Origin: Perca fluviatilis
Lineage: Eukaryota; Chordata; Actinopteri; Perciformes; Percidae
Assembly (NCBI RefSeq): GCF_010015445.1
Contig: NC_053133.1
Location: forward strand, 5,026,192 to 5,090,191
Length of the DNA: 64,000 bases
Reading direction: 5' to 3'
The position numbers were made by a program, and so were the translations under genes. Positions 23,441 to 34,760 of this stretch are shown piece after piece (positions within the stretch are counted from its first letter, which is position 1; each line of letters opens with the position of its first letter). The notes under the pieces are model-generated. The model saw only the letters and a program-made list of their open reading frames with translations, did no database searches and was not told the origin of the DNA.

Positions 23441-24189
23441 TGGTGTTAATGTGCTGTGTTGCCGAGGGCAAAGGGATCTGACAGGTCCACTCCAGGCAAG
23501 TTGATCCCAGGCCGGAACTCTTGTAGAGCAACAACTTCAGTGGCAATCTATCTCACCTTGGAAAGGGAGACCAGGACACCCTCCGGCAGCCAGGCGCCTG
23601 GCAGACAGTTCCACTCATATGGGGCCTGGTGGGCTCCGTCCGAAGGACTAACATGGAGCAGCCACCTTGTGGACTCCACCCATGTAAGGCTGGATGTAAG
23701 GTGGCGTCCTTGGCATGTTTGACCCACACAGGGTACAAAAACTTGTTGGATACGTCCAACAGGGGGAAGACCCTGCGACAGAGTCAGATCGTGCTGAGGG
23801 ATGCAAATAACGTCTGGCCTGCGCATGCCTTGAGCTCCCAGGAGGAGCTGCAGGATGTGGCTGGGGAGATGATGGACAATCTTTGTATAGCGTGTCCACA
23901 CAGGTGGCAATTTTATTTTACTCATGCTATACACATGTTAACGTGTAATAGTTCATTTTTTACCTACTATTTACTTAGAGTATTTTATATGCTTTATTGT
24001 ATCTACTGTAAATACAGTGTGTCTGTGTGTGTGTGTGTGCTTTAGTCAATGCTTCTATAGCAATAGGACTCGAAGAAGACCTACCTCAATGAGGACGTCA
24101 CCTCAAGTTGCAGTGCTGGCATTTTTGCACATGTACTCTGTATTCACACACATACAATATTTCCACAATTCATTTTGACAGTCTGACGC

Positions 24190-24262
24190 AGTGATTCCCA
24201 AAGTAGGATCCATGGCACTCTGACAGGGGGTCCGTGAAAACATTAATTTAAATTATCATGAT
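24190..24262. mobile_element. hAT-like terminal fragment
   Basis: GCAGTGATTCCCAAAGTAGG followed by GGGGGTCCGTG resembles the CAGTGGTTCCCAAAGTGGGG terminus seen again at 31454. Only one end is visible. Confidence 0.4.
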
Positions 24263-24505
24263 GTAAAATAGTTGATTAATTTTTTGAATAGTTCATAGTT
24301 CAACAGATATTTTTATTTGAAAAACAGAATAGTTCTATAACCATGAATTCGCAGATATGTTAAATAATTGATTTCTCTTGTGTTGTTCTTTCACATAACT
24401 AATGTTTTAAACATATTTAATGAGCATTGTTGCAGGAGCTTGAGACTTTAGATTCCATTCCCAACGAACTTAACTTAATATTGGCAACAATATGGATGGT
24501 AGTTC

Positions 24506-25515
24506 TGTTGGAAACCACACGACGAGGCACCATTATGTTGAAACTACAAGCTGGACATACCAACTACTTTATGTTAGTGTCATGACCTGGTTCAAAGGTA
24601 TGACAAAATGTGGAGAACACAAGTTTGCTCAATTAAATCAAATGTATTTAAATAAACAAAGGTAAACATGCTCAAATCAGTTTATCAGTAATGTGTGTAG
24701 TGTATGGATGTGTGTAGGTGTAGAAATGCTAGAACGCAAAAGTAACTCAACCCAAAGTCCAAACAAATCAAGCAACCTTGAGGAGGGAGATAGGAAGAGT
24801 GACTGCCCAGGCACTCCTATGTATGGACATGTGAGCAATCAGTTCATCCAGGTGTCAATCATCAGTCCTTATTAGCCAATCCCCAGATCCCAGCAAACAA
24901 AGGGACTTAATAGGTCTTGAGGCCTAGGAGACGTCACATTAGTCAAATAATATCCAGCTTAAAGTGCTCATATTATGCTCATTTTCAGGTTCATAATTGT
25001 ATTTAGAGGTTGTAGCAGAATAAGTTTATGTGGTTTAATTTTCAGGAAACACCATATTTTTGTGAACTGCACATTGCTGCAGCTCCTCTTTTCACCCTGT
25101 GTGTTGAGCTCTCTGTTTTAGCTACAGAGTGAGACATCCCACTTCTGTACCATCTTTGTTGGGAGTCGCACATGCTCAGTAAGTACTGCTAGCTAGTCAG
25201 TTGCAGAGTATGAGGGAGTGCCACGCATTATAACATTTGTGTGTTACAAAGTGACCACGTTTGTCTCTGAAGTAAAGGCTGGACTACAATAGAGCTGTTT
25301 GGAGCAGTTTGTGAACAGTGTTTTCTGTTGGAGATGGTAAGTCTCTTTGGGGGGGACTTTGGGCTTTTTCACTTTGTAAACCTATAATGTGCACCAAAAG
25401 ATATGTAACACAATAAAGGAAAGGGAAAAAGCCAAAAAGCATATATGATATATGATAATATGAGCACTTTAAAGTTCAACATAATGGTGCCCCGCATGCG
25501 GTTTCCAACATAATG
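24506..25515. repeat. Inverted repeat enclosing a MITE
   Basis: GTTGGAAACCACACGACG..GGCACCATTATGTTGAA (about 24508-24543) is the inverse of TTCAACATAATGGTGCCCC..GGTTTCCAAC (25474-25510), with a few mismatches. The arms are about 35 bp and about 930 bp apart. The right arm abuts the TTAA MITE directly. It may be a decayed DNA transposon with the MITE nested inside. Confidence 0.55.
24963..25468. mobile_element. TTAA-type MITE (AGTGCTCATATTATG family)
   Basis: The left end AGTGCTCATATTATGC is the inverse of the right end ATAATATGAGCACT (one-base difference). Perfect TTAA copies lie at 24959-24962 and 25469-25472. The length is 506 bp, non-coding. This is a widespread teleost MITE of the piggyBac/Kolobok type. 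Confidence 0.85.
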
Positions 25516-26460
25516 ACTAACACCTTAACTTACACAGATTGCATCTATGCACACAAAAGTTAATAGTAAGAAAACCTCCTTCCCTACAACCTTTGATTTG
25601 ACTCAGACATACTATATAGCATTCTGTGAAAAGACTCAAATTTCTCTCCAAAAGTTCTCCGTCCAACCCATGTGGTCTTAAAACAATAAGCGGTCATCTT
25701 TAATTCAGCCATCTTATTTTAATCACTTGTTTAGCCTCCCATGCAGTCACAGCTTCGCCATCTTGAATCATCTTTGAATACAATACACACATACACCCTC
25801 ACATACACACTCATTACTTTGCTCCTTTTACCTTAAATCATTTAGTTTAGTTAAATATTGTTTCACTTTTGCATTATTAATTTGTGAATTAATGCTTTGG
25901 AATAGAGGGCTGGTTTCCAGTTTTGGGAAGGGGAAGGGGGGTTACAGATGAACACTGGGCTGCTGCTAAATCACAACGCACTCAGTGATCTGCCATCACC
26001 AGGTACTGTTCCTCACAGTTTGTGTCACACTTTCCTCACAGCTGTCACAGATTTCACAGATGTAACAAGCAAGGGACTCGATGTTCGCTTCATGTCCTCA
26101 GCTGTCACACCTCAGCTGTCATCTTTCCTACTAAAAACAAGCTTTAGATGGTGACAACATATGTGCAGCTTCTGATATCAGCAATAAGAACATGTGTGCA
26201 TCCATTCATTTGAACAAAAATGAAAAAAAATGAGTACCACTTCCTAATATGGACTCCTACTATATAAATGGTTGATAAGTTGTAACTAATGGTTATATTA
26301 ACCCTGTCAGTCCCAGCAGAATACCTGAGCCTCGCCTTCAATTTGAGTCAGGCGTTCACATGAACCATTTGGTGTACCTTGCTGTCAGTCTGTACATCAC
26401 CAGTCCTGTTAATTATGAGCATAATCTGCATTGATGATTGGTTGAAACTACTTCTTGTTA
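25516..26460. other. Non-coding stretch, no gene seen
   Basis: No inverted ends, retroelement tail or exon-like ORF was recognised. CAGCTGTCA motifs repeat near 26039, 26099 and 26115 without a clear array. Confidence 0.5.
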
Positions 26461-26465
26461 TTGTA

Positions 26466-26605
26466 TAGGGGTGTAACGGTATGTCTTTTCATCTAAAACC
26501 TGCCGCTTGGTTCGACGCGCGACTTTCTTCAGTTTACTACGGCCTATGTATGCCTTTATTGGACAGCGACAGTAAAGAGATGAGGGGAGAGAAAGATGGA
26601 GAATG
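26466..26605. mobile_element. hAT-like left end adjoining a SINE tail
   Basis: TAGGGGTGTAACGGTATG (26466-26483) matches a common fish hAT terminus. It is followed by GCCTTTATTGGACAGCGACA..GAGATGAGGGGAGAGAAAG (26551-26592), the reverse of the 3' half of the SINE family also present at 34761. Confidence 0.45.
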
Positions 26606-26741
26606 ACCAGAATGGCCTATTTGTGAAAGAAACATTTAATATACACATTGAAGATAAGCTTACTATAGCTTAGTCACTATGGTAGCCAAATATAATATTA
26701 TAAATATTAATATTAAGGATTCACTGTGCCTTCCACATGTA

Positions 26742-27332
26742 TGTTCAACATTAAAACACAGCTGCGGATCGGCTCCGCTACATGTCGGCTCCGCTCCGTG
26801 TCGGCTCCGTGCTCCGCCGTCCGTCAATACCCACCAGGTCCAGATTTGTTGCGGAATGGCTGCGGCCATGACTGACAGCTGTAGTCACGAGGACTCACGA
26901 GATCTTGTGAAGTCACGTAGAATTGAACCACAAAACCAACAACAGTTAGTTTCCATCCAGATGAGTAGAGGGGAAACAGCTCTGTGCTGTGTTTGCAAGG
27001 TGTAGTGCAGGGAAATATTATCCACTGGGAGCTCTGTGTATTTTATTTTGAAAATTAACCGGATGTTTTATTTTGTTTCTGTGCTCGACTTCCTCTCCCG
27101 CACAATCTGCTCTGTGCTGAATTGCTGCGGAGCTCTCCAGCGTCCGGCAATAGAAGCTCTGCGTATCTGCTCTGGAGGGCTGCGGGCCGCCCTAGCTGCG
27201 CTGGAGTCGGAATGCAGCCGTTCTGCAGTCAGTGGAAATACACACGTTGACTTTAATGCAAACCTAATGACTCCGCCGCCATTCCGGAGCGGATCCACAG
27301 ACGTTCCGCACTTGGTGGAGATTGGGGGTTAG
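26742..27332. repeat. GC-rich interspersed repeat, unclassified
   Basis: The composition rises sharply, with tandem GGCTCCGC/GTCGGCTCCGT variants at the left (26768-26810). At the right, CCGGAGCGGATCC (27285-27297) is loosely inverse to GGATCGGCTCCGC. The dense CCGGC and CTGCGGAGCTCTCC motifs recall a fish non-autonomous transposon, not an exon. Two overlapping frames of about 100 codons have no protein features. Confidence 0.4.
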
Positions 27333-27410
27333 GCGACATGTGTGAAAGAAAATGTTAATGACTAAAAGACAGACAGTGAAGGCTGGCTGGGAGTGGGTTT
27401 GTTGGGATCT

Positions 27411-27743
27411 TTTATTTTTTTTATTTAACCTTTATTTATCCAGGTAAGTCAATTGAGAACAACTTCTCATTTGCAACGACGACCTGTCACATTCACACAG
27501 TTCCACATTCATACCTGGAAGCTGCCCAGTACAACCACAGTCTGATCTGCTGGCCACTGAGCAGCTCCACTGGAGCAGTTGGGGTTAAGGGCCTTGCTCA
27601 AGGTGGTGGTAATGAGGGAGGGACAAGCGCTGCTCTTTCACTTTCCCCACCCAGATTTTTTTATCCTGTCGGTCTGGGGATTGAACCGACGACCTTCCGG
27701 TCACAAGCTTGCTTCTCAAACCTTTAGGCCACCACTGCCCAAA
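27411..27743 (-). mobile_element. tRNA-derived SINE (V-SINE-like), reverse orientation
   Basis: Read on the minus strand it starts GGGCAGTGGTGGCCTAAAGG (A box) and GTCGGTTCAATCCCC (B box). It then passes a core containing CCTTGAGCAAGGCCCTTAAC and ends with CTTACCTGGATAAATAAAGG, a LINE-type tail. The order head, core, LINE tail is typical of V-SINEs. No target duplication is clear. Confidence 0.75.
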
Positions 27744-27749
27744 ACTTAC

Positions 27750-29160
27750 CTCGGGTCAGAATCAGGGTGCCATGGTATTGATCCGACAGCTCATTAGCCC
27801 TGTGCACAGAGCTCCCGAGGAAGGTCTGCCCAGATTTGAAAAGTGTTGTCCTGGTCATCCAGCTGATTTTTTGAAGTTTATTTAGATAGGGGACAGATAC
27901 AAAAAAAAAACATAGAAAAGCTTAAACAGTCATCTGATGTATGTATCAGAGTGTTTTTAGCTGAAGCTTATTCATGACACTTGTCACTATTAGGGCTTTT
28001 GGTTAAAAATAAATAATGATCTCGGCAGACCTCCACTGCTCTCCACTGCTGGGAGCTCCGTGCACTGGCACCACAGAGGGAAGCCAAACATTGTTTATCT
28101 AAAAATGCTGCCCACATTGTCATGACACAGAGCCAGATTTACATCTGCAAAATACCTCTTTAGGTACAGCGCTGTCACACCATAAAACTATGATTTTCTA
28201 AGAAGCACGTCAAAATACATGAAGGGAAAAAAAGCAGCGGCAGACGTAGCCTAATCCGAACACGTGTCCATTGTGAGTCTTAATTGCCTATCAGATACTG
28301 ATAATGTTTTTTTTAGTTGTAAGGAAACTTAAATGCACTTGTAGAAGGACTAGATGTTTACCGGTAAGGCTGGCTCCGTTAAGTTTAACAATATGTTAAC
28401 AGACGTTTTCCTCTGACAGTAGGAAACAGTTAAAGACTTTTTTACATTTAAAATGTAAATTAACTTATCAAACAGATTATCTCCCCACAATTCACTCAGT
28501 TCTTCTGATACATTTTTCATGTGTCACAATTCATTTCTTTCAATGAAATCACGTTACAAAAATTGCTTGACTGACGGTGTTTCTGGATGTCAAACAATCC
28601 CTATCAGTTCCCGGTTTTGTTTCAAAATGGTAATAGGAAAAGAGGTCAAATGTTTAGATAACAAAATTATCTTTATTCCTTTAAAGAACTCCTCTCTGAG
28701 TCTTATCAGCCATACTCACTGTTTTTAACCGTGCAAATTAGAACCTGAGATAGAGGCAACGTTGAGACTTCTTGTCTGGGAAATTTACCAAATGACACAT
28801 ACAGTCGTATTTGTAGATAATTAGTAGAATAAAATGTTCTTCTTGACCCTGTAAACTAATGTCACATCAATAATTGTCAACTTTCAGAACTGAAATGAAT
28901 CTCTCATATATTGATATTCCATGAAAACACAATTGGAAAGCAGGAGTGGTTGAGCCATTTTAACACTTTGAGATGCTCCTTGTACATCATATTTATATAT
29001 AAGAAACCTACTGACATGAATCATACAAAAGTCACATTCAAGAAAAATTAAAGTCCAGGACTGGTAAGCAATAATTTTGCGTCGAGTGGCGTCTTTGTCT
29101 TTATGCCATCGGTAATGAGGAGATAGGATCCAGGTGTGCAGCTGAGTCCAATCACCAGAG
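27750..29160. other. Non-coding stretch, no gene seen
   Basis: No recognisable repeat termini or exon signatures. A (CA)n microsatellite follows at 29163-29197. Confidence 0.5.
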
Positions 29161-29165
29161 CTCCA

Positions 29166-29198
<33 letters not shown>

Positions 29199-29571
29199 AC
29201 AAACACACAAAAGAACCCAGAGCCACAGCACTGCAATGTTAGAAAATCTAGTAGTAATACGGGCTAATATACTGTGTTAATATGAAGGAATTTTCTGTAT
29301 TGATTTTTCACAGGTGTTTTACCTTATTTCAATTTTTTGGGATTAACAGAAATGAGGATATACTGTAAATCTACAGAATTTTCCTTTTTTGGGTTTAACG
29401 AAAAAGGTACAGATAGTTTTATTTATCCGAAAATGGCAATTCAGTTTCTACAGTCAACCGAAACATAGCCCATACACACACATTCACACTGCCAGTCAGA
29501 CAAAGTTTTAGTGAGGAGAGGTTTGCTGTATGTGACAAAAAATGTTGTCACATCACTTAGAGCACCTTTAA

Positions 29572-29643
29572 TGTCAAAATGTGTACAGGTTGGCAGGATG
29601 GTCTGAATGGTTTTGCGACATCACAAATTCCTGGAGGGACTGT
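29572..29643. repeat. Short copy of the GTCAAAATGTGTACAGG repeat
   Basis: It begins GTCAAAATGTGTACAGGTTG and ends TTCCTGGAGGGACTG, the two ends of the 16459-16728 copy with about 200 bp of interior missing. The following 29650-30530 interval has no recognised gene. It includes an ACCAATCAGAATCAAGTATT segment near 30300 that may be repeat-derived. Confidence 0.6.
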
Positions 29644-30544
29644 TACAGCAACAACAAAAGAATTCAGCTCAATTGTAACCACCAACATATTAAAAGGACA
29701 CCATGTTGCGTTTCAAGCAAAATAATAGTGTTTACATATAGGGCTATTATAAATATATAACTGTATCCATGTTCATCCTGTTTCATCCTTTTTTTATTAA
29801 GCTAAATTTCCAATATTAAGTCTAAAAGGACTGAAATCAGCCGGTAAACAAGCAGACTCCAGGTTGGGAACCACTTCTCTAGACTGTCTCCATTAGGGGG
29901 AGGTGCAGGGTCACACCAGGGCAGACCCTGCATTCATCAGTAAACATCATGCCTTGACAATTAAAGGGCCAGTACACTCCATCAGAAATCCAGGGCTTCA
30001 TCCAAAATCCCATACTAACTTCCGGTGGAAGTCAGGTCACCCCGGTGAGTGAGCAAACCATGGAGCTAACTAATGTTGTGTTTACACTGTAGCTGTTGGC
30101 TCTGTTAGCGATCCCAGTTCCCTCCACCCTCGCTCTCCCATTGTGATCCTCTGATCAGCGGCATGAGCTCTGTATGAGCACAAATATTGATTTCAAAATG
30201 AACCGCCAGAGTCTATGATAAAGACTTCCATGTCAATGGTCTGGTATTCCTGGCAATGGTCTGTTATACAGAAATAGCAGACCACAGAATACCGTGATTG
30301 ACCAATCAGAATCAAGTATTCAACCAAGGCGTGTATTAAGGTGATACTACTTCTTTGTTGAAAGCCTATTAAAAGACCACGACAGGCACAGAAACACTCA
30401 GAATCTGAAAAATTGGTGGTAAATAATAGGCTGCTGAGCTGTTAACAGTGTGCACTGTATGAAAGGCAGCAGGATCATCATTAAAGCTCTGCCTGCCCTC
30501 CACCTCCATGCTCGCTGGTCATGATGCTGTAATGTAATAATCAG

Positions 30545-30833
30545 GGAAAAAAGGGGGAGTTCTCTGCGCTTCTGCAGGCCACAACAATCCGGTGCAACCA
30601 AGGCGGGACACAACAGAACAAATAGCAAAAAATTGCCGGTGCAACACGGATGTCATCTACTTGATGATTTTATTTCTTAAGGTGCATAACAATGACTAAC
30701 GTTTCGATGCAAAGTTACATCTTCATCAGAGTCCCAGGACTCTGATGAAGATGTAACTTTGCATCGACACGTTAGTCATTGTTATGCACCTTAAGAAATA
30801 AAATCATCAAGTAGAAGACATCCGTGTTGCACC
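30545..30833. mobile_element. 289-bp insertion with 13-bp target duplications, ending in a 196-bp palindrome
   Basis: The 13-mer ATGTAATAATCAG occurs at 30532-30544 and again at 30834-30846, exactly flanking the segment. The last 196 bp (30638-30833) are two 97-bp inverted arms with two mismatches and a 2-nt centre (30735-30736). The arms include ATAAAATCATCAAGTAG and CTGATGAAGATG..CATCGA(A/C)AC. The first 93 bp of the insert are unique within the window. A 13-bp duplication suggests retroposition. No ORF. Confidence 0.75.
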
Positions 30834-31204
30834 ATGTAATAATCAGCTCAGCACAGTCCTGTCAACTGCAGTGAAAATACGTCCATCTGACGGGGATTTA
30901 CACTCTCATTAAAAGTTGCTTTGTGACATTTTGCTTTGGTTACCTCAGATGTGGGTTTTCTGCTCCGGTCTGTGTGAGCCTGTGTTCTTGTGCTGCTATA
31001 TTTGTGAGGGCCATGTGACGGTGACGGTCCTCCTTAGGAACACTCAACAGGTAGATCATCAGATCATCCGGCAGATTACAATTAGGGAGTTTAAGTCGCA
31101 GGATGGGTTCAGGGTTAAGATCAAAGGATCAGTTGGGCAGGTTTTGAGAGATCTACACTACTAACAGGTCACTCAGGTCTTCTAAACAGGGATTACTGGT
31201 GGTC

Positions 31205-31362
31205 CCACGCACTCGTTTGAAGTGGTAGCTCCGACTCTGTGGAACGCCCTTCCTCTTAACTTACGCTCTGCAGTCTCGGTTGACGCTTTTAGAAAGCAGA
31301 TGAAGAAAGTAAAAAAGAACCTGAATAATCCACAGAATAGACTGGGAATGGGACTTCTATAG
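31205..31362 (+). mobile_element. LINE C-terminal fragment
   Basis: The frame reads FEVVAPTLWNALPLNLRSAV then VDAFRKQMKK, matching the AP-x-LWN-x-LP..F-x-x-x-x-K signature at the end of L2/CR1-type LINE proteins. AT-rich 3' sequence follows. Confidence 0.55.
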
Positions 31363-31453
31363 TAGAAATTGTGTTTGTTTTATTTGTTATATTTTATTTT
31401 TCAACATGTAAAACAAAAGCAAAAAGTAGTTCCAATGAAAACAGGGTTTTAGA

Positions 31454-31700
31454 TCAGTGGTTCCCAAAGTGGGGTCCGGGGATGTCCTTGTGGAGGTTGC
31501 AGGGCGTCCCCAGCACAAAGGGGAATCATTTACTTTCACTACATTTCCATCCAAGTAACACAGTGACAGAATGTGTTTCATAAACTTTTTGTAATAAAAC
31601 ATCTAAAAGCAAAAAAAAAATCTTATCACGTGCGACCCTGAGACGAAATCTTAAAAAATGGGGGTCTGTGGTCTAATTTGTTGTACACTTTGAATTAAGG
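31454..31700. mobile_element. hAT-like fragment (CAGTGGTTCCCAAAGTGGGG terminus)
   Basis: The terminus CAGTGGTTCCCAAAGTGGGG is typical of hAT (Charlie-like) elements and matches the shorter fragment at 24190. An A10 run lies at about 31611-31620. The opposite end was not identified. Confidence 0.45.
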
Positions 31701-32319
31701 ATGCACTATTGTTTTGTTAGCAGTCAAATTGATGAACTGAAGCTATAGATGTGGTTTTGCACTGAAAAAAATAGATCGAACAGAAAGTTCACTTCCGCTC
31801 TTAATTACGGTAAAATGTGTCTGTCTAATAGCCTAAAGTTATTTATTTAATGTTACTTCTTAATCATCTTAGTGGCTCAGGTACAAGCGCAGTCGGGTGA
31901 TTAAACGTCATGGGTTTGTGGCTCTTCCATGGCCACATGTGGGGTGTCTTTGATCATAAAACTGAAACCCAAATCGCTCTCAGTTTTTAGAAGTTGAGTC
32001 CATGTTCATTTTCTTGAGTGTGGAGATGCTAGTATAGCTGTGAGGATGAGCATGTATAGCTACAGGGGGGGGGGTCAAAACCATAGACTGTTAAATATTA
32101 ATGGACAGAGCATGTGTGACGACACCCATTGGTTGGTGGAGATCTGCTATGAGTCGCTGAGTTTGCCGTTACGGGCGCAGCCATCCTGGTTGCGGATGTG
32201 ACGATTTTAGACGTGAGGGAGGAGCCATAGACTGTTGGGCGGTGTCTGACCGTGACGTTAGCTGAGAGTTGGCAACGCTGCTTACACTCTACGTTACGTT
32301 ACACACTTTTGCAACCACT

Positions 32320-34029
32320 TTTTGTCTTGCAACCACTTTTTGTCTCATTTTATGGATAAAGTTAGAGCTGTCAGGGCAGGCATTGTACCTTCAGTAAACT
32401 CCCATATAATTACACATCAGAGACTTTCAATACTGGACTCCTTCTGCCCCATTTCCCTGTATGACATCACTAAGCTAGTGGGCTCAATGAAACCTTCCCA
32501 CAGCCCTGGTGATATTCTACCCACATCTTTGCTTTTAAAATCCATACATCTACTTAGACCATGTTTGGTTTCAATTTTAAACTTATCTCTTCAGCTGGGC
32601 CAAGTCCCTAGATGTTTTAAGCATGCTGTTGTTCAGCCTATCTTGAAAAAGAACAATCTAGATGCAGCTTCATTTAAAAACTACAGGCCTATTTCTAAAC
32701 TGCCTTTTATTTCAAAAATTTTAGAAAAAGTTGTTGCGAACCAGCTAAATACTGTTTTGGATTCTCAAAATATCTTTGATAAGTTTCAGTCTGGCTTTCG
32801 TAAAAAACATTTTGATGGCTGCCAATGGGGCTAAATGTTCTGTGCTGGTCCTACTAGATCTCCGTGCAGCATTTGATACTGTTGATCATTTCACTCTGAT
32901 TGATAGACTGAAAACCACTGTGGGCATTACTGGATCAGCTCTGGACTGGTTTTCTTCCTATCTTTCTGACAGGAGTTTTTCTCTGTCCATTGGAACTTTT
33001 ATGTCAGACTCTGCTCCTCTGTCTTGTGGTGTGCCCCAAGGTTCTGTGCTTGGCCCCCTGCTATTTAGTTTGTATATGCTTCCTCTTGGAAAGGTTATTG
33101 GTAGTTTTGAAGATATATCTTACCATTGTTATGCTGATGACATCCAATTATATTTATCTTTTAGCCCTGATAGGCTCGACAAACTTTCATTGTTGCACAA
33201 TTGTTTAGCCACCATTAACAAATGGATGGCAGACAATTTTTTACAACTAAATTCAGACAAAACTGAGGTGATGATTTTTGCTCCTGACAACATCACCCCT
33301 AAGATTAGACAGGCCATTGGGGCTCTATCACTCTCTGACTGTAATGTTGTGCGAAATCTGGGTGTCACCTTTGATAAATCCATGTGTTTTAACAGCCATG
33401 TGAAATCTGTGGTACGTTCCTGTTTTTTCCATCTCAGGAACATTGCTAAGATTAGATCTGTGGTTTCTAAGAAAGAGATGGAGATGCTTGTTCATGCTTT
33501 TATTTCCTCTCGATTGGATTATTGTAATGTTCTGTACACTTGTTTAAATAAATCATCCTCCTGTGCTTAAGGCTCTTCACTGGCTTCCAATTGGTTTTAG
33601 AGTGCATTTTAAAATTTTAACCATTACTTATAGAGCCTTACACGGCCAAGCTCCCTCTTACATCCAGGATCTTATTGCACGCACACACTTCTGGTCGCTC
33701 TCTGAGGTCTTCAAGTCAAGACCTTTTAACTGTTCCCAGAACAAGTTTTAAAACAAGAGGTGATCGTGCATTTTCTGTGGTGGCTCCAAGGTTCTGGAAC
33801 TCTCTCCCTTTAGCCCTGAGAGCCTTGGACTTTGTTGAAACTTTTAGGAAACACCTAAAGACACATCTTTTTAGACAAGCATTTAGTTAGCAATATGGCT
33901 TTGTATTGTATTTTATTTTTTGTTGTTTCTTTTATTTGTTCTTTCTGTAAAGCACTTTGTGAGCCTTTTTGTCTGTGAAAGGTGCTATATAAATAAAGTT
34001 TATTTACTTACTTACTTACTTACTTACTT
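32320..34029 (+). mobile_element. 5'-truncated L2/CR1-like LINE with (TTAC)n tail
   Basis: A reverse-transcriptase region and C-terminal domain are followed by a 3' UTR ending GGTGCTATATAAATAAAG and a (TTAC)n tail (33996-34029), which fixes the orientation. The 5' end starts inside the protein. It is preceded by a 19-bp tandem duplication (GCAACCACTTTTTGTCTT twice, from 32311), possibly a target-primed insertion scar. It lies inside the CCATAGACTGT element. Confidence 0.85.
32350..33888 (+). pseudogene. LINE reverse transcriptase with intact YADD but two frameshifts
   Basis: Domains in order: NYRPIS-type fingers motif (about 32680), LLDLRAAFDTVDH (motif A, about 32850), CGVPQGSVLGPLLF (motif B, about 33020) and the catalytic YADD at 33130-33141. 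A thumb region follows with RNIAKIRS and SRLDYCNVLY, then LHWLPI, YRALHGQAPSYI and FWNSLPLALRAL. The frame changes near 32810 and near 33560. The core motifs are unusually well kept for this window, suggesting a younger insertion. No endonuclease domain remains. Confidence 0.85.
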
Positions 34030-34760
34030 TCACTGGCAATGTGGATGCAACTGCTGCTGAAAGCTAGCCTACATAATTCGAGGTAAGATTTAGCTTTGCT
34101 AGGTTTTAAATATATCTTTGTCCCATAGTTAATATTACATATAAGACAGGCCGCGAATTGTCAATCACATCATAGCCACGCCCTAAAACACCCCCTGCTT
34201 TTTTGTCAATTTTAAAATCAACGAGACCATAATTCAAAAAATGTACATCATGCTGTATTGCAGAAGACGTAAAACTAGCAATTGAGACCATAAATTCATT
34301 ATGAAAATGTTTACTGAGGTCATAAATCAAGTGAGAAGTGGGTCACTTTCTCATAGACTTCTACAGAAACCGACCTCCTTTTGCAAGCGCACGTCGCCCC
34401 CTGCTGGAATTCAGATAGCATGCAGGTTTAAGGCACTTCGGCATTTGCAGCACTTCACCCAACCGGATGCTTTGCCCATTAATATTATACAGTCTATGGG
34501 TAAAACAAAATGTGCACCAAGCTTGAAACGTGAGACATTTATGAAGATGAAGACAGCTGCTGCTCGTGGATCTTCCTGTTAACACACACCTAGCACACAA
34601 ACACTGCGTGATGCTGCCTTTGTTTCTCCAGGGAATGCATACAGACATTATGTGATGTTAACGAATTCCCTCTGGGGCACTGTCAACAAAAACTATGACT
34701 TGACAGAGAAACATGTCTGTGCCGTTTAGTTGCTTCTGATGCTCATTTCTTAATAAATAA

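Larger units (their letters stand above)
32083..34498. mobile_element. Inverted-repeat DNA element (CCATAGACTGT termini) carrying a nested LINE
   Basis: CCATAGACTGTTAAATATTA at the left is the inverse of TAATATTATACAGTCTATGG at the right, with small differences. Removing the nested LINE (32320-34029) leaves about 700 bp containing CGCACGTCGCCCCCTGCTGG, a marker of a common fish MITE. Target duplications were not resolved. Confidence 0.5.

Noticed and set aside
27036..27332. 98-codon GC-rich frame as an exon
   Set aside because: Lies in a GC-rich repeat. There is no domain, and frames on both strands are equally open.
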